Below are positions 27,947 to 40,122 of a stretch of DNA of 64,000 bases, piece after piece. This stretch comes from Chondrus crispus. Lineage: Eukaryota > Rhodophyta > Florideophyceae > Gigartinales > Gigartinaceae. Within the stretch, counting starts at the first letter, position 1. Each line of letters starts with the position of its first letter. The translations under genes were made by a program, and so were the position numbers. The stretch spans positions 161,753 through 225,752 of the forward strand of contig NW_005179013.1 in NCBI RefSeq assembly GCF_000350225.1, in the 5' to 3' direction. A model generated the notes under the pieces. The model was not told the DNA's origin and did not search any database. It saw only the letters and a list, made by a program, of their open reading frames with translations.

Positions 27947-28476
27947 TGTTAACCGATACGGTGCATACGTGGCCAGCATGTGTAGATGTGGCCACGTTGG
28001 AGTCCACGTGTAGTTAGTGGCACCAGATAGTGCAGGTGTACACGTGGTGCGCGACCGATCGGTGGGTTGGTACAGTAGTCATTTTTAGTTACCGTAAGCT
28101 ACAGTAAGCTGGCTACAGTATTTACAGCTGCTGTAGTCCGTCTGGTGCCACTGCCCTACTAGGGGGTATAAGAGAAGGGGGCACCAGGCTGGAGGTAAAC
28201 CGAGGCAAGCACGCCTCCCCTTACTTCCTACCCTAGTCCTTTCTCCGTACTGTTAACTAAGACCTTCAGGTTTCCAGCTCGCCACCGGTCGTACTGCTCT
28301 ACACCCCAGTACGACTGCTCGTGTTCTGCGTAGTGTACCTCCCTCACATCAGTGCTTCCTACCGATTCGGATTATTCTACCTGACGCTCCAGTGTAGCGG
28401 TCCCCCAGGCTCCCTCATTTTAGGTACAGCCTGTCCTTTTCCGTTTACGGTTTAGCGTCCCTACGGTTGTACCACA
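27947..28476 (+). repeat. LTR (copy B) of the ...TACCACA family
   Basis: It ends TTGTACCACA at 28476, matching the ends of copies A and C. The internal block GGGGGCACCAGG..GTAAA, preceded by TATAAGAG near 28,165, resembles a TATA box followed by the start of R. The left end at 27947 (TGTTAACCG) is a guess from the TG rule. Downstream TTTTTGGTACTCTCG may be a primer-binding site, so this is a 5' LTR. Confidence 0.55.
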
Positions 28477-28611
28477 TTTTTGGTACTCTCGTGGAGGGCT
28501 CTCCTGGGGTTTCTAGACCCTCACCGTCGAGCTCAAGAAAGAAGACATCCGATTCGGTACGTGGACAAATTGAAAACACGTATCAACCCCCGGTTCAAGC
28601 AAGAAGTCAAG

Positions 28612-29091
28612 ATGAATCCGACAGGGACCCCTGCGGAAGACTCCGGTTCAGGACGGGGCAGTACTCGCTCCGGCTCAGCCCGGGCGAGTACGCGCAGCGG
28701 ACCACCCGGGTCCGTGCGCCCCCGTGTCGAAAACCCGGAGTCACTGCTACGGGTGACACCCGATACAGGGCAGAACCCAGCCAATACGGAGGGGACGGCC
28801 CCTGCGGCCGTCCCGGCCCTCGCTGTTCGAGCGGGTACCGAACACTGCTCCCAGTGGTCATTAAATACCCTCTGGCCGCGCATGCAGACGTGGCTGGAGG
28901 AAGCTCTCGTTAAAGAGGTTCCCGAACACTCTGTGGCATTGCGCCGCCGGCTGCTTTGGTTGTTTTGTTTGTTTGTTTGTTTTTGGGCCGTGTGGGTCTT
29001 CGACCTTGCCTACCGCCTACCAGGCGCATTGCACCACACCTGTGTACCCCAGTTGCGCGTTAACAACCTCTGTGATGATAGTTGTCAATAA
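28612..29091 (+). pseudogene. Truncated gag of an LTR retroelement
   Basis: An ATG 135 bases after the LTR starts a Ser/Gly/Arg/Pro-rich stretch (RGSTRSGSARASTRSG). It resembles the N-terminus of the gag at 39,948, which also has SRSGSARAS. After ~110 residues it passes through a TTTG microsatellite (28,960-28,983) into hydrophobic sequence and stops, so most of gag and all of pol are missing. The order LTR, possible primer site, gag is as expected for a 5' end. Confidence 0.5.
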
Positions 29092-29399
29092 AAACGTCTC
29101 TGGCGATTCGTTCAGTGCTTTGTTTTAGGCAATCGATGTATTTATTGATATTTTATCAATAAAATACGTTTTGAGGAAGAATGTAACGGAAAACTCCGAA
29201 TAAGGTTCCATACAGTTACACTGCGGCTAAAATCGGCATCTGTAAAACTGACCGATGTTCACTACAGTGTAAACCACGGCAGCTAGGCCATATATGCGAT
29301 ATCAACCTTGAATTTCAGATTCCCATTCGATAATAGCGAGCCCGATTTATCATATCAATTCTCTTCGTTGGTTCCATGCGAGCAGATTACCATGATGGC
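29092..29399. other. Spacer between retroelement pieces
   Basis: About 300 AT-rich bases with no supported feature. Confidence 0.4.
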
Positions 29400-30290
29400 C
29401 GCAGAACTGCGACGAAGCGCGGTGCGCAGAATACCACTTCTCCGGTGCGGCGGGATCTGCATTAGGCTTTGGTCGGGCGCGGATGGCTTCGGTCAGGATT
29501 ACGAACCTTCGTGGTCGAAGCGGCCTGGTGAGAATGTCGGCAAGCATGTGCTCGTAAGGCCTGTGCATGATCGCAATCACCGCTCTCTTGACGCTTTCAA
29601 GTAAAAATGTCGTCTCAAGCTGAGGATTCTGTGCGGACAGGCCCCGGTCAGGGAGGCACTAGCACTTCGCCGATTCCGCCTTCGCCAAACACATTTCACG
29701 CCTTCATCTGGTCGGTATCGTCGTATTCATCCATGGGGAATTCCCATCGCACTGCAGAAGTGTTTGCGGCCGTGCCGTGCCCGCCGCCTCGCACCGCCCA
29801 AGCTTCACTTGCACTTCATCCACGCATGGCCGAGGCCGCATCCAAAACCAAAGTGAAGATGACGGCGTGGTTATAAATGTCCTTACTCCCTCGCCCCGCT
29901 CACGGAAAGCCACGTTCTTGAATGTCCACCCGCATCGGTCTAGGTCCTGAACGTCGTAACGCGGCCGTGGCGGTGATTCTGAGCCCTTTGCAGTGCCCAG
30001 CGAGCCCATGGTGGTGTTCTCAGTTCCTGCGGTGGTTACCTGCGTACGTATAGATCGCTGGATTACTTGGTGGCGATGGGGATGAGGCGCTCAGCCTATC
30101 GCTTTACGGAGAGACCGGCTTGCCCAAACCGTCCTCCCCTCGAATGGGTGCGTTGCTTTGCGATTTGAAGCTTTCCTTGGCCGATACTTGAAGTAAAGGC
30201 ACGAGTGCTTGTACTGAATGCGTCGTACACGGCCAGTTCCCGCCATAGGCGGCGATTGTCTTTGGTGACTGCGACGGGGTTGGCTTTGTA
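29400..30290 (-). repeat. Copia-end repeat, copy B
   Basis: The second copy of the unit at 22,160-23,090. Its minus-strand pol end (HRPYEHMLADILTRPL, 29,350-29,580) continues into a short non-copia tail. It lacks the 34-bp insertion of copy A. The following ~210 bases (to 30,503) hold nothing I recognise. Confidence 0.7.
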
Positions 30291-30503
30291 GTCTGTAGCA
30301 CGTTGCGTTCCTTTCTCGCTCGTTGTCCTGCTCGCTCTGCTGCGGTCACTACCGCATTAAACAGAAGAAAACAGTGCTTGGCGATGACACTCAGGCGGAT
30401 TCTTTTCACGGCCTGAGCTCTGCCTTTATTGTTGGGAAGTTCTCTGTACCTCTATTTATTCTGGGGAATCTGTGCCCCACGGATATGGGGCTCTACAGGG
30501 GGG

Positions 30504-30655
30504 TGGAAAGAAAGAATTGGATATGACAAATAGTCCGGGGTAGTGGACACACGTGTGAATAATTGCACAGTTTTAATTTTCAATTATTTTATTTAGTTAA
30601 TTAGTTAGCATCAATTTTGCTGACATTAGATTAGATCTAAGATCTAGCGCCGCGA
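30504..30655 (+). repeat. LTR-end fragment, inverted partner of 40,890-41,042
   Basis: It starts TGGAAAGAAAG straight after a GGGGGG run. It matches the U3 start of the LTR at 40,123-41,042 in the opposite orientation, including GACACACGTG, TGCACAGTTTTAATTTT, AGTTAATTAGTT and GATCTAGCGCCGCGA. Homology stops at 30,655, where the pol end of the next element begins. Confidence 0.75.
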
Positions 30656-33390
30656 ACTGTAGCTTTTGAACCCTCTCAGCAGCGCACCTGACCAACACAA
30701 AATCACCGATACAAAAATCCACCGGCTTGAGGTTCGTGCGCTTGTTATGTAGTTCAATTTGCCGCTCTTGGCGGAGCGTCCGCGCGAACCTTGACATCCC
30801 CGTGCATGGAAAGCAGCGCGCCCTGAGTGGCCTCGACGTTCACCGACTGGCGAAAACGGACTTCATCATCGCTCTGCACCATCTTGTACTTATCCATCGG
30901 AAGGGCGCGAAGAAGAGGGCGCTTTGGTTTGTGCCCAGTGTAGACCTCCAATGGAGATCGATAAACGCCTGGGACTTTTTTGCTTCGGAGGCCCAGTCTT
31001 GTCACTTGCGGCCGGTTTAATATGCTCTGAACGCACTCCGTGACGGCGGGCCAGTCTTTGGGCGCAAGAGGCCATTCGCTAAGAAATGCCTTACAGGCTC
31101 TGAGAATTTCACGGCAGATTCGTTCAACAGAACCGTTATCCCACGGCGAATAGGCCGTAGTGAGGTGGTGGAAGGCATGAAATTCCTCGGTGAGACGCTT
31201 GATTAGCTGATTCTTAAAATGACTCCCTTGATCCGAAAACGAGCCATTCCATTCCACCAAAGCATCCTATCAACACTGTGAGGGCCTCAGCTACTGCTGC
31301 GCGTGTTGCAGCTTCAGTGGGCCATAAACAGACATATGAAGATACATCATCACGAATTATGAGGACATACGACTTGTTGTCAGCACTCGGTCCCATGTAT
31401 AGGAAGTCCAAATGGATGACCCCGTTAGGTCTTTCTCCATGCAGCGGATGTGATAGAGTGCGCGGCTCTGCTTCTTCGGATCGCGCAGTGATACAGTGAA
31501 AGCAGCGGCAAAACAGTTCCTCAACATCCTTGTCCACACTACGCCACCAACAACTCTCCTTAACGACAATCTTCGTCGCATCTTGTCCCCTATGTCCCAT
31601 CGAGCCGCAATGAGATACCACCAGTATGTTGAGCTGAAGCTGGGGGTCCGCAGCAGAGCTCGAAATGCGTCCCTTGTGCTTCCATAGCTTATAGCCCTCA
31701 TCATACCCAATACCGCGATCCTTTTCGTTTGAAGTTTCTTGCGAGCGGCCCAAGACCTCAACCATAGGCCATACGAAATCATCGGGTGAGGGAATGAGCT
31801 GTTTCGAGGTCTGAAGCAGCAAGCCGTGAATTGTCTTCAGCGATACTTCTCTACGGTAACCACGAGCCCATCTTGTCAGTATGTCTGCGAAGGCATTGCT
31901 TTCGCCTTCAATGCGCTCGATTCTGTAGGAGAACCGGGACAAGAACAGTGCCCATCGGTGCCCCTTGGACACGATGTGACCACCCAGGGCCGGCTCAAGT
32001 GCTAGAGGGGCAAATACGAAGAGAAGGTTTCTGTAATCCGTGTACACGTGTGTGTCTTGTGTGCCCATAAAAAGGTAGTCGAGTTTTTTTGAAGGTTTGG
32101 AAGATAGCGAGGCCCTCTTTTTCAAATGTGCCCTAGCCCATCTCGGCACCCTTGAATGCTGACCCGAGAAATGCTAACGGTTCGTGTTGCTGCTCATGGG
32201 TCAGAACATTCAGCTGGGATTTGTCACACTGTGTGGCTATCGCAGACCAACACCTGTCAGAGGCGTCTGTATAAACACATATATCTTTGTCCGGGTCTGT
32301 ATAGGACAGAATTACGGCGTTTCGCAGTGTGTCCTGTAGATTATCAAAGGCGTTCTGATGTTTCGTGCCCCAGGACAGGCTGCCCAATTCCATCTTCTTG
32401 ATAGAACGATTTGTGCGTCGGCCAGAGAGATTGTAGGCTTCTTTTAAGACTTCATTGAGAAACGCAACGCGTTCTGTAATATTAGGAATGGCGATGGACA
32501 TCCATCGGCAACAGTAAATGAATTGAGGGAGTTCCTCCGCTGTGTGCGGGCATTCCATCTCTCTAAGGCCTTCCAAGCGAGCAGGGTCTATGGTATAGCC
32601 ATGCCCCGATACGATGCGCCCGCACCATTTAAGTGAGGAGGCAAAAAAGACACATTTTGCGGAAAGGAACAACCCGTGTTTCAGACAAATAGAAAAGAAA
32701 CGTTCTAGCTTGTCGAGAAGCTCGGTTTCGTATTCCCAATGCATGTTACAGTCATCCAGACTCGCTTTCAAGGTGTCTCGCAGTTCGCGAAACAGCGGCT
32801 CAACGGTGCTCTGAAAGTATGGTGTGGCATTTGCGAGGCCAGGCAATGTGCGTGTTGAGGCAATGAGAGCCCTTGTGAGTGAAAATGCCGCACGCTCCAT
32901 ACGAGTCTGGATGTAAAGGAAGCTGCCAAAACCCGGACACAAAATCCAGAGTTGCAAAACACTTGCTGCCTGCAAAGTCATTCACCTCAGAGCCGAGGTG
33001 TGGGACTGGCCAGGACTCCTTCCTTGTTGCTGCATTTACTGGTCGTAGATCAATAGCCAATCTACACTGGGCATTCGATCCTGGCTTGGCCAGGAGCAGC
33101 GAAGCTGCTTGCCATTCAGCTGTCGGTATGGGCCGACAGAATCCCATATCCACCAGGGCATCGATGTACTTCTCCATGAAAATTCGTTGCTCTGGCGAAT
33201 ATCTACGGGGTTTTACCCAAACGAGTTGTTTATTAGGGTCAAGGAGAACCCTCATAGGTGGGACGTCGGATGGTGGGGATTTGCCCAGCCGAATTCGAAA
33301 ACCGCCTGATATCTCTTGAGCAACGCGGCGAGTTTCAACGCTCCATTGGACGACAAGCCATTATTTCTGGCTGCTTCGACCTTGGGAGCA
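30656..33390 (-). pseudogene. Ty3/gypsy-like pol, second lineage, decayed
   Basis: A minus-strand pol in at least four frames: RT start 32,800-33,255 (NAQCRLAIDLRPVN; FATLDFVSGFWQLPLHPDS), RT end and RNase H start 32,133-32,981 (ASLDDC at the catalytic site where Y/F.DD is expected; VYTDASDRCWSA), RNase H end and integrase start 31,214-32,149 (HVYTDYRNLLF; HCGSMGHRGQDAT; CRCFHC), integrase end 30,597-31,260 (SDQGSHFKN..; SPWDNGSVERI). It differs clearly from the chromovirus copies nearby and has no chromodomain. Its 5' part is cut at 33,390, where the other gypsy element starts mid-chromodomain. Confidence 0.8.
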
Positions 33391-33392
33391 AG

Positions 33393-36300
33393 CTAGGCCT
33401 CGAGATACTCGACAGGATCATCGTCCAGGTCGACGAACACATCTGAGTCCCCCTTCTGAAGATCTTCCAACTCGTCCTCTTCTGCCGGGTCTTTTGACTC
33501 GCGTGAGTTTTGCGGAGTCTCCGCTAACGGTAACTTGGTAACTAGATCTTCAGGGTCCTCTCGCGGAAGCGTGTGTATATGGGGACTACCCCCATTCTCG
33601 AAAACATTCCGTCCTTCGTCTCTCTCTGTCCCATCAAGGAACCGTAGGGCTTGTGTTAAGCCGGTGACCGGCGCCAGGTCCATCGGACTCGGGGCTAGTT
33701 CCACCCGGTCTCGCGAAACGCGCTCTTCTTGGTCGCCGATGGCAATGACGACTGTACCTTGATCAGACCTCTTCACTGCGTAGGGCCCCGTAGCGACTTG
33801 AGCAAGCTTGTGTTTTGGCTCACTCGCCGTCCCTTGTTCCTTTCGTAAGAACACATAGGATCACACAGGGATGTCGTATTTCGGCCTGCGAAGTCTTGAA
33901 TCGAAATTTCCCTTGTACCGTGCCTGTTCTCTGCGCAGACTGTTATCAGCACCTCTCATCAAGCTCTCCAACCGCGACTGCCATTTCAGGTAGTACGCTC
34001 TATTCGAGCTAAATCCTTCCAAACTTGGCTGTGCTTGTAACGCAATGCTTCTCTGCGCCCGAGCTAACACCAGTTCGAAGGGCGCGATGTTCGTAGTTCG
34101 ATGAACTTGCGTGTTGTATGCGAACGTCACAGCGTCGCTAAATAAGTCCCAATCCTTGGGATGCTCTCCAACATATTTTCGCAACGCGGAAGTCAGCGTG
34201 CGGTTAAACCTCTCAACTTGGGCGTTGGCTTGTGGGTGGTACGTAGTCGTGAACACATTGCCTATGCCGGGAATTCGGCAGACATTCTGAAAGAACCGGG
34301 GCGTGAACTGTGTTCCATTGTCGGACAGCAGCTTGACCGGCGGTCCGTACACGAATACCCAATGGTGACGAAGGCTTGTGCGATGTGCGCAGCTGATATC
34401 TTCTTCAACGGTACGGTTCGTACCAGTTTCGAGTATCGATCGCTGCTCACGAGAATATACCGATTTCCTCGTTTAGTTGTAATTAGCTCGCCGAGGATGT
34501 CGATGGCGACAACTCCAGCGGAGCTTTGGGCGTGAACAGCTTCATTTCCTTCGTGTTTCTTCTTAAATTCACCCTTTCCCGCGCACATGCGGCGCAATTC
34601 TTCGCAACTGCGTAGCAGTCTAGGGCCATCGTAGGCCAGTAAAAATATCTTCTCAATGTCTTGTAAAGTTTCCTGCCTCCTGGGTGTCCTGCCAATTTTG
34701 CGTAATGGCTTAACCCTAGAACGCGGTCCCTTAACGATTGTGGTATCACCACTTTTACAAACTCCGCCGCGGTACGGCATAGAGTTCCTTCGAATTCCTC
34801 GGTCTCCATGCTGAAAGTTCTCACCTTTCCGGCGTCCATTTCTTCCTTGATGCGATTGCAAAAGGGATCGACGGCTTGCTCGCGAATGAGCTTCTCCGGA
34901 GTGACAGCTTGGAATTGATGGAGGCGATCAGGGGCGGTCCCCCCCTCAAGAGCGAGGATGTCGTCTAACGCGTCAAAACTGTCCTCGTCCTCCACTGAAC
35001 CCTCGGCCGGTTCGGCCATAAAGCATGGGATTTCGTCGTCGATTTCGTCGACGGTTTCTCCTGCGGTCCGCAATCTTGACAGGGCATCAGGTTGACTATT
35101 CGCCTTGCCCTTCTTGTACTTGAACTCGAAATCAAATTCCGAGAGGCGGAGCCTCCATCGGATTAATCTCCCGCTGGGGTCGGTTACGTTCATCAACCAC
35201 CTCAATGAGGCATGGTCGGTATGCACAATGAAGTGCTCGCCATATAGATATGGTCTTAAAGTCTGTACGGCCCAAGTTACCGCTAGACATTCTTTTTCTG
35301 ATACGGAGTAGTTTCTCTCGGCTGCGGCTAACGTTCTTGAAAAGAACCCGATGGGTTTACGTTGCGCATCCGGGTGCGTTTGAAATAATGAAGCGCCGAT
35401 TTGATAGTCGCTTGCATCGGTATCTACCGAGTAGGGTAGGTCCTTCTTCGGCAGCGCCAACACTGGCGGTGCCAAGATGGCGTCCTTGAGCTTATGAAAA
35501 GCTTTTTCGCACGGTTCGTCAAATCCTTCCAACTGGACCGGTTGTCCCTTCTTCAATAGTTGGTTGAGCGGACGCGCGATTTTCGCGTAATGTGGGACAA
35601 ACCTGCGGTAGACATTGCAGAGTCCCAAGAAGCTTCTGAGCTGGGTCTGCGTTTGAGAGTACCGCACTTGTTCCAACGCGGCGGTTCGCGCGACATCAAC
35701 CTCCAATGTACCTGGCCGAACGACATGGCCCAGGTACTTGATCTTTTCGACGAAAAATTCGCACTTGCGAAGCTTGAGCTTCACACCTGCCTTCTCCAAT
35801 ACAGAAAGTATTTCATCCACGTGCACGATGTGCTCCTCCCACGACTTGCTAAAAATTATTATGTCATCCAGATACACCAAACAGCATTTCCAACGGAACG
35901 GAGAGACCAAGATGTCCATTGCTCTCTGGAACGTCGCTGGCGCGTTGGTTAGCCCGAAGGGCATTCTTGAGAAACGATACAGACCTGAGTGACACGAAAA
36001 TCCGGTCTTGTCGCGGTTGCACTCAGGGATAGGCTTCTGCCAATATCCCGAGATCGCGTCCAACGCGGAGAAAACTTTGGTGTCACCAAGCGAGTCCAGA
36101 CACTCATCCATGCGCGGTAAAGGGTATGTGTCCTTTACCGTTACTGGATTTAACCTGCGATAGTCTACGCAAAAGCGTATCGATCCGTCCGGCTTCGGCA
36201 CTAATAAAACGGGCGACGCCCATTCTGACTGCGCCGGTTCGATGACTCCTGCTTCTGACATCTTCTGTACTTCTTCATCTTCTACTTCGCGGGCTTTAGG

Positions 36301-36723
36301 CCCGGCCCGGTACGGGGCTTGTGCAATTGGCCTTGTGTCCGGGGCCAGTTCAATCCGGTGGACCGTGGTGTTGATCTCACCAAGGGTCCCATCCCACATG
36401 CGGGAATATATTTTCAACATCCGACGGAATCTTTTGCGCAGCCGGTCCGGCACGTGGCTCAGGTCGAGCTCCTCCACGTCCGGCGGGGGAGGCTCAATCC
36501 GCCGCTCCGGCTTCGCAGTTGCCGTCGCGGAGAGCCCTTCCTCCCGTTCTCCTTGCTGGTCCTCGCTATCTTGTTCCGACGGTTCGCACCTTCTCTCGCC
36601 CGTAGGTGGCGGGGTGGACTTAGTAAATGTTTCCTCGTCCCTTTCTTGAATTCCAAGTACCTCACCAATGGTGGAATTGCTCTTGAATACGGCCCTCGGG
36701 TGCGGTAGTAGTTCCGCCACCAC
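33393..36723 (-). pseudogene. Gypsy pol: RT, RNase H, integrase (frameshifted)
   Basis: The frame 34,483-36,723 (746 codons) carries RT (VDYRRLNPVTVKDTYPLPR; FSALDAISGYWQ; LVYLDDIIIFSKS), RNase H (VDTDASDYQIGASLF; SEKECLAV; HTDHASLRWLMN) and the integrase zinc finger (HYAKLAGHPGG..NCAACAR). A shift after KAPLEL moves integrase into 34,262-34,861, then 33,861-34,352 (LLSDNGTQFT; HPQANAQVERFNR), then 33,393-33,854 (GPYAVKRSD). All RT and RNase H catalytic residues look intact. Only integrase is split, so loss is probably recent. Confidence 0.88.
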
Positions 36724-37792
36724 TTGCCCCTTTTTGAACCCTGACAGGGTAATTTCTAAAATTCGCTACAAGCAATCTAAAAGGTTTGTCAGGCTCAACC
36801 TGAACTACACCGTTGGTGCTCACTAATCCGTGCTTGTCGTATAGGGTTGCGTAGGGTTGAACTACGACCAAGCCCGTCCTCTTCGAGGTGCATTCGACTA
36901 CGTGTTGCGTCCCGGGCTCAATGATCTTGGCTCTTGCCACCTTCACCCTGGGGGAAACTCGCTCCCCTTTTGCATCAGTTTCGCCCTCTCCGGGGACCAG
37001 ATGCTTCTTCGATTTTCTCGCCGAGAACCGCCTTACGATCGGAACCTCCGAGAAATCCGCCAACTCAACGGTCCTCTTTCGCGAGTAGATAGCCTCCACG
37101 AACCTATTGCAATAGTCCGCTCCTAGAATCAGCGGTACCACGAGCTTTTCGCACACAATAAATTCGGCAGCAGCCACAACTCGTCCAAGTCTCACGGGCA
37201 TCTTGATGTTTCCGAGAGTCTGGAGTGGCCTGTTGTTCGCGTCGCCAATGTCTTGGGTCGGTCCGTAGGACACTAGAGATTCCATTCCAGCCGGGAGTTC
37301 CGATTTTCGCACAAGGTTTGGTCCTGCGCCGGCGTCTAAAACAGACAACACCCGGCTCATAAATCCGACTGTTAGTTCAATGTCCGCGTAAACTTTGTAG
37401 TTTTTTCGCGCAAGTACCAAAATCTTCTCGGGACATTCCCTTCGCTTAACCCTGTACCAGGGTCTTCGAACTTCTTCCAGCGGATGATCTCGGGCTCGGC
37501 TCAAAATTCTCTGGACTTGGGCTGGCCCTTTGGGCTTATCCACCAATCCAACAACCTCCTCATCGGGGCCTGATTTTTCCCTTAGAGACGGGGAACGGGG
37601 CTGAGCCCCGGGCACAGTACTTTGACCCTGTGCCTCTCGCGACTCATGCGAGATTCCCCTCTCTAGTTTTCCTGCCGCTGCGGGTTCCTTCTCAAGTCGG
37701 ACGACGCGGGCCCCGCGGCGGGCCCTCTGAAGGGTTGGTTCGGCATCGGCGTTGAAGCACTCGGCGTGCTCGCCGTCTGCCAATCGAACCAA
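36662..37792 (-). pseudogene. Gypsy aspartic protease region
   Basis: A frame of 376 codons overlapping gag by 130 nt (relative frame -1) and pol by 62 nt. The active-site loop reads SVLDAGAGPNLV, with DAG in place of the usual D-S/T-G, and LILGADYCNRF follows at the expected spacing. Upstream is a linker rich in Arg, Glu and Pro. The change to the pol frame happens at a run of five A and four G (near 36,735), which a one-base slip would explain; it is probably a lesion rather than programmed recoding. Confidence 0.75.
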
Positions 37793-39948
37793 TTCATGAC
37801 CTTCAGATAACTCGTCGATGGTATCCCTAACCTCTCCATCGGAGACAACGCCTCATAATTTTCCAAAACTCGGTGCATTTCCCGGAGGGAAAGAATACAC
37901 GTTGGTGCGGCGTGCCCCTTTTCGTAACAATGATAGCACACCAGTCCGTGCTTCTTGACGGGATATTGCGGCCTAGGTCCTCCACGGGCCGGCGGCCTTC
38001 CTTGATGTTGCGGCCTTCCCATCCAGCCTGGCCTTCGAAACGTCGTACCCTTGTCCTCCATCGGAATGCGCGGCGCCGGCGTGTGGCCGCGCCCCCGGAA
38101 CATCATCACGGGATCCGTGGGCTCTGAAAACGACTCCGTCGCGTATGTGGGCGTTGGTAAAGTTGACGACCCGCTTGCCCCGTAGTTCTCGTGTTCGTAG
38201 CCCTCCGATGGCTCAATAAAATTGCCTTCGGCTACCAATGCTCCTTCATAATGATTTTCGCTGCTTCCATGCGCACCGCGTTCATCTGACGCGGGGATTG
38301 ACTGGGCTAAGTGGACGGCGGCGTGACTTTTGCGACCGGGATAAGAAGCTCTCGGCTTCTTCCCCGCCCTGAACGTCGACGGCGTCTGAATCGTGACCTT
38401 CTTGGTCTTCTTGTCCTTAGCGCGGCTCGCCGAGCCATGCGCCTTCGCGTAATTAACTTGTCTCAAAAACGAAACGTCCCGATTGTCTTGTCGGTATTGA
38501 GATACCATCGGCTTGATACTCGAATCGAGTCCTTCAATAAACATCGTCATTTTTTCTTCCATCGAATATATGTTTCCACATCGATTGCTCGTGTCCGTCA
38601 GACGGATATAAAATTCCATCTCGTCCTCAGACGGTAGCTGCTGTACTTCTCGCAATGCGAGCACGGCTTGACGGATCGCCTCGTCGGTTGCAAAACTCCT
38701 CAACAACCACTGTACGGCCTCTGGCCAAACGGACACCTTTCCGTGATGAGACCCGCCTGTCTGAGACACCGAAGTGTACTGTCTCAAGGCGATGCCGCTT
38801 AGAAATTCGGGCAACAAGCGGATCGTTTGCCCCTTGTTCATTTCTTGAGTATCAAACTCTTGAACTAATTTTGCCAAAATATCCAACACAAGGACCCCGT
38901 CCTCACCTGTGAACGTGTTGTCCCTCTTCACCTTAGGCGGAATATCTCTCCTGATTTTTCGCACGGCGGTCCGCCGGGAACTTGACAAATATGTCTGCGA
39001 ATTCCGCAAGCGGTACATTCGGTACGAAAGTAGTTTCTTGAAGAGGTAGTTGGTCGGATTCAGCTCCTCCAACTCCTCCCATCGCGGCCCGCGCCGCGTT
39101 GCGACGTCTTCTGGCTCAGCGTCCTTGTCTCTCCGCGAGGCGGACGAAGTGATCCCGCCCCGTCTGGAGGTAATTTTCTTGCCCTGCGAAATTCCTTTTC
39201 CTTCCTCTGAACGATGTTCGGAATAGCTGGCATGGTTCGACGAACCGTCGTCACCATCTTCGGAAAGGCCATTCGACTCGGTCATTGAGTCTTGGTCCTC
39301 CGGCTCGTCACTACCGTGACTCTTGCTCCGGCGTCGCAGATTCTTCTTCGAAGTTTTCGACTTGGAACTCCGCTGTACCACGGCCTTGTCCTTCTTCGAT
39401 CGACGGTCGCCTTCTCGACCCGTTGGGAACGGCTCTTTCCCGGCGACCTGTTCAAGGTCCTTGAGGCGATGAGCGGCGCGGTCAAACCTGTCGTCGATAC
39501 TGCTTCTAAATTTACCTAAGGACTCCAAAGCTTGATTGGCGTCGCGCCTCGCGTCCTTGACTGAAATTTTCAACGAAGCTAGGATCTCCGGCTCCAGACC
39601 GTCGGTCGCATCACCTCGCTCCTTCTCGACGAGATCCACTCGAGCCGATAGCTCTCCTAAAACGGTGTGGAACTCGGATGCTTGCAACTTTAGTTGCTTC
39701 CGGACGAGGGCTAATTCAGCCTCAAGATTTGTCGTCATCTCTTGGCGAATTTCGTCGCCCATCTTCTCGAACCTGTAGGATAGGTTATCCTTGTCGGCTT
39801 CAATCCCCGTTGGGAATTCTTGACCTTCGGGATCCGTGGCCGTATTAGCCTGGCTTCGGGTGCGAGGACCTCGCGGGATCCTCGACGCCCTTGCCGATCC
39901 GCTCCTACTCGCCCCGGGACCGACGTCCCCGCGTGCGCTTGTCGACAT
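37663..39948 (-). CDS. Gypsy gag with zinc knuckle
   Basis: 761 residues from ATG 39948 (MSTSARGDVGPG). Order: a Ser/Arg-rich start, a helical coiled-coil stretch (~50-160), a basic Ser/Lys segment, then the capsid-like retrotransposon gag domain (around LLPEFLSGIALRQYTSV and WLLRSFATDEAIRQAVLALREVQQLPSEDE). Next come Pro/Gly-rich linkers and a CCHC zinc knuckle CYHCYEKGHAAPTC (C-x2-C-x4-H-x4-C), which would bind the RNA genome. The frame is uninterrupted, so gag is the best preserved part of this element. Confidence 0.88.
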   Translation of the reverse strand: MSTSARGDVGPGASRSGSARASRIPRGPRTRSQANTATDPEGQEFPTGIEADKDNLSYRFEKMGDEIRQEMTTNLEAELALVRKQLKLQASEFHTVLGELSARVDLVEKERGDATDGLEPEILASLKISVKDARRDANQALESLGKFRSSIDDRFDRAAHRLKDLEQVAGKEPFPTGREGDRRSKKDKAVVQRSSKSKTSKKNLRRRSKSHGSDEPEDQDSMTESNGLSEDGDDGSSNHASYSEHRSEEGKGISQGKKITSRRGGITSSASRRDKDAEPEDVATRRGPRWEELEELNPTNYLFKKLLSYRMYRLRNSQTYLSSSRRTAVRKIRRDIPPKVKRDNTFTGEDGVLVLDILAKLVQEFDTQEMNKGQTIRLLPEFLSGIALRQYTSVSQTGGSHHGKVSVWPEAVQWLLRSFATDEAIRQAVLALREVQQLPSEDEMEFYIRLTDTSNRCGNIYSMEEKMTMFIEGLDSSIKPMVSQYRQDNRDVSFLRQVNYAKAHGSASRAKDKKTKKVTIQTPSTFRAGKKPRASYPGRKSHAAVHLAQSIPASDERGAHGSSENHYEGALVAEGNFIEPSEGYEHENYGASGSSTLPTPTYATESFSEPTDPVMMFRGRGHTPAPRIPMEDKGTTFRRPGWMGRPQHQGRPPARGGPRPQYPVKKHGLVCYHCYEKGHAAPTCILSLREMHRVLENYEALSPMERLGIPSTSYLKVMNWFDWQTASTPSASTPMPNQPFRGPAAGPASSDLRRNPQRQEN

Positions 39949-40122
39949 CGCTCGTACGAGCGAACCTACACAAAAAAAGTTACAAACAAAAAAAAGAGAC
40001 TCCGTTACCCAGACCACTTTTGTAGTACTTCTCCAGACCGAGACTGTCGTCGACGAAATTCTATGCCGGGTTTCTTGTACACAATTCTAGGTCGGGAGAC
40101 CACTTTTGTAGTGCAATGCGCC

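Noticed and set aside
29607-29876. 89-codon plus-strand ORF in the copia-end repeat (also 22,433-22,672) as a gene
   Set aside because: Shared by two repeat copies but low-complexity Ser/Thr/Pro/Ala, opposite to the pol strand, and without a recognised domain; kept as part of the repeat.
36700-37795. Programmed ribosomal frameshifting at gag/protease and protease/pol overlaps
   Set aside because: I found no heptameric slippery site of the usual form. The protease/pol change is explained by one extra base in an A5G4 run, so decay is simpler.
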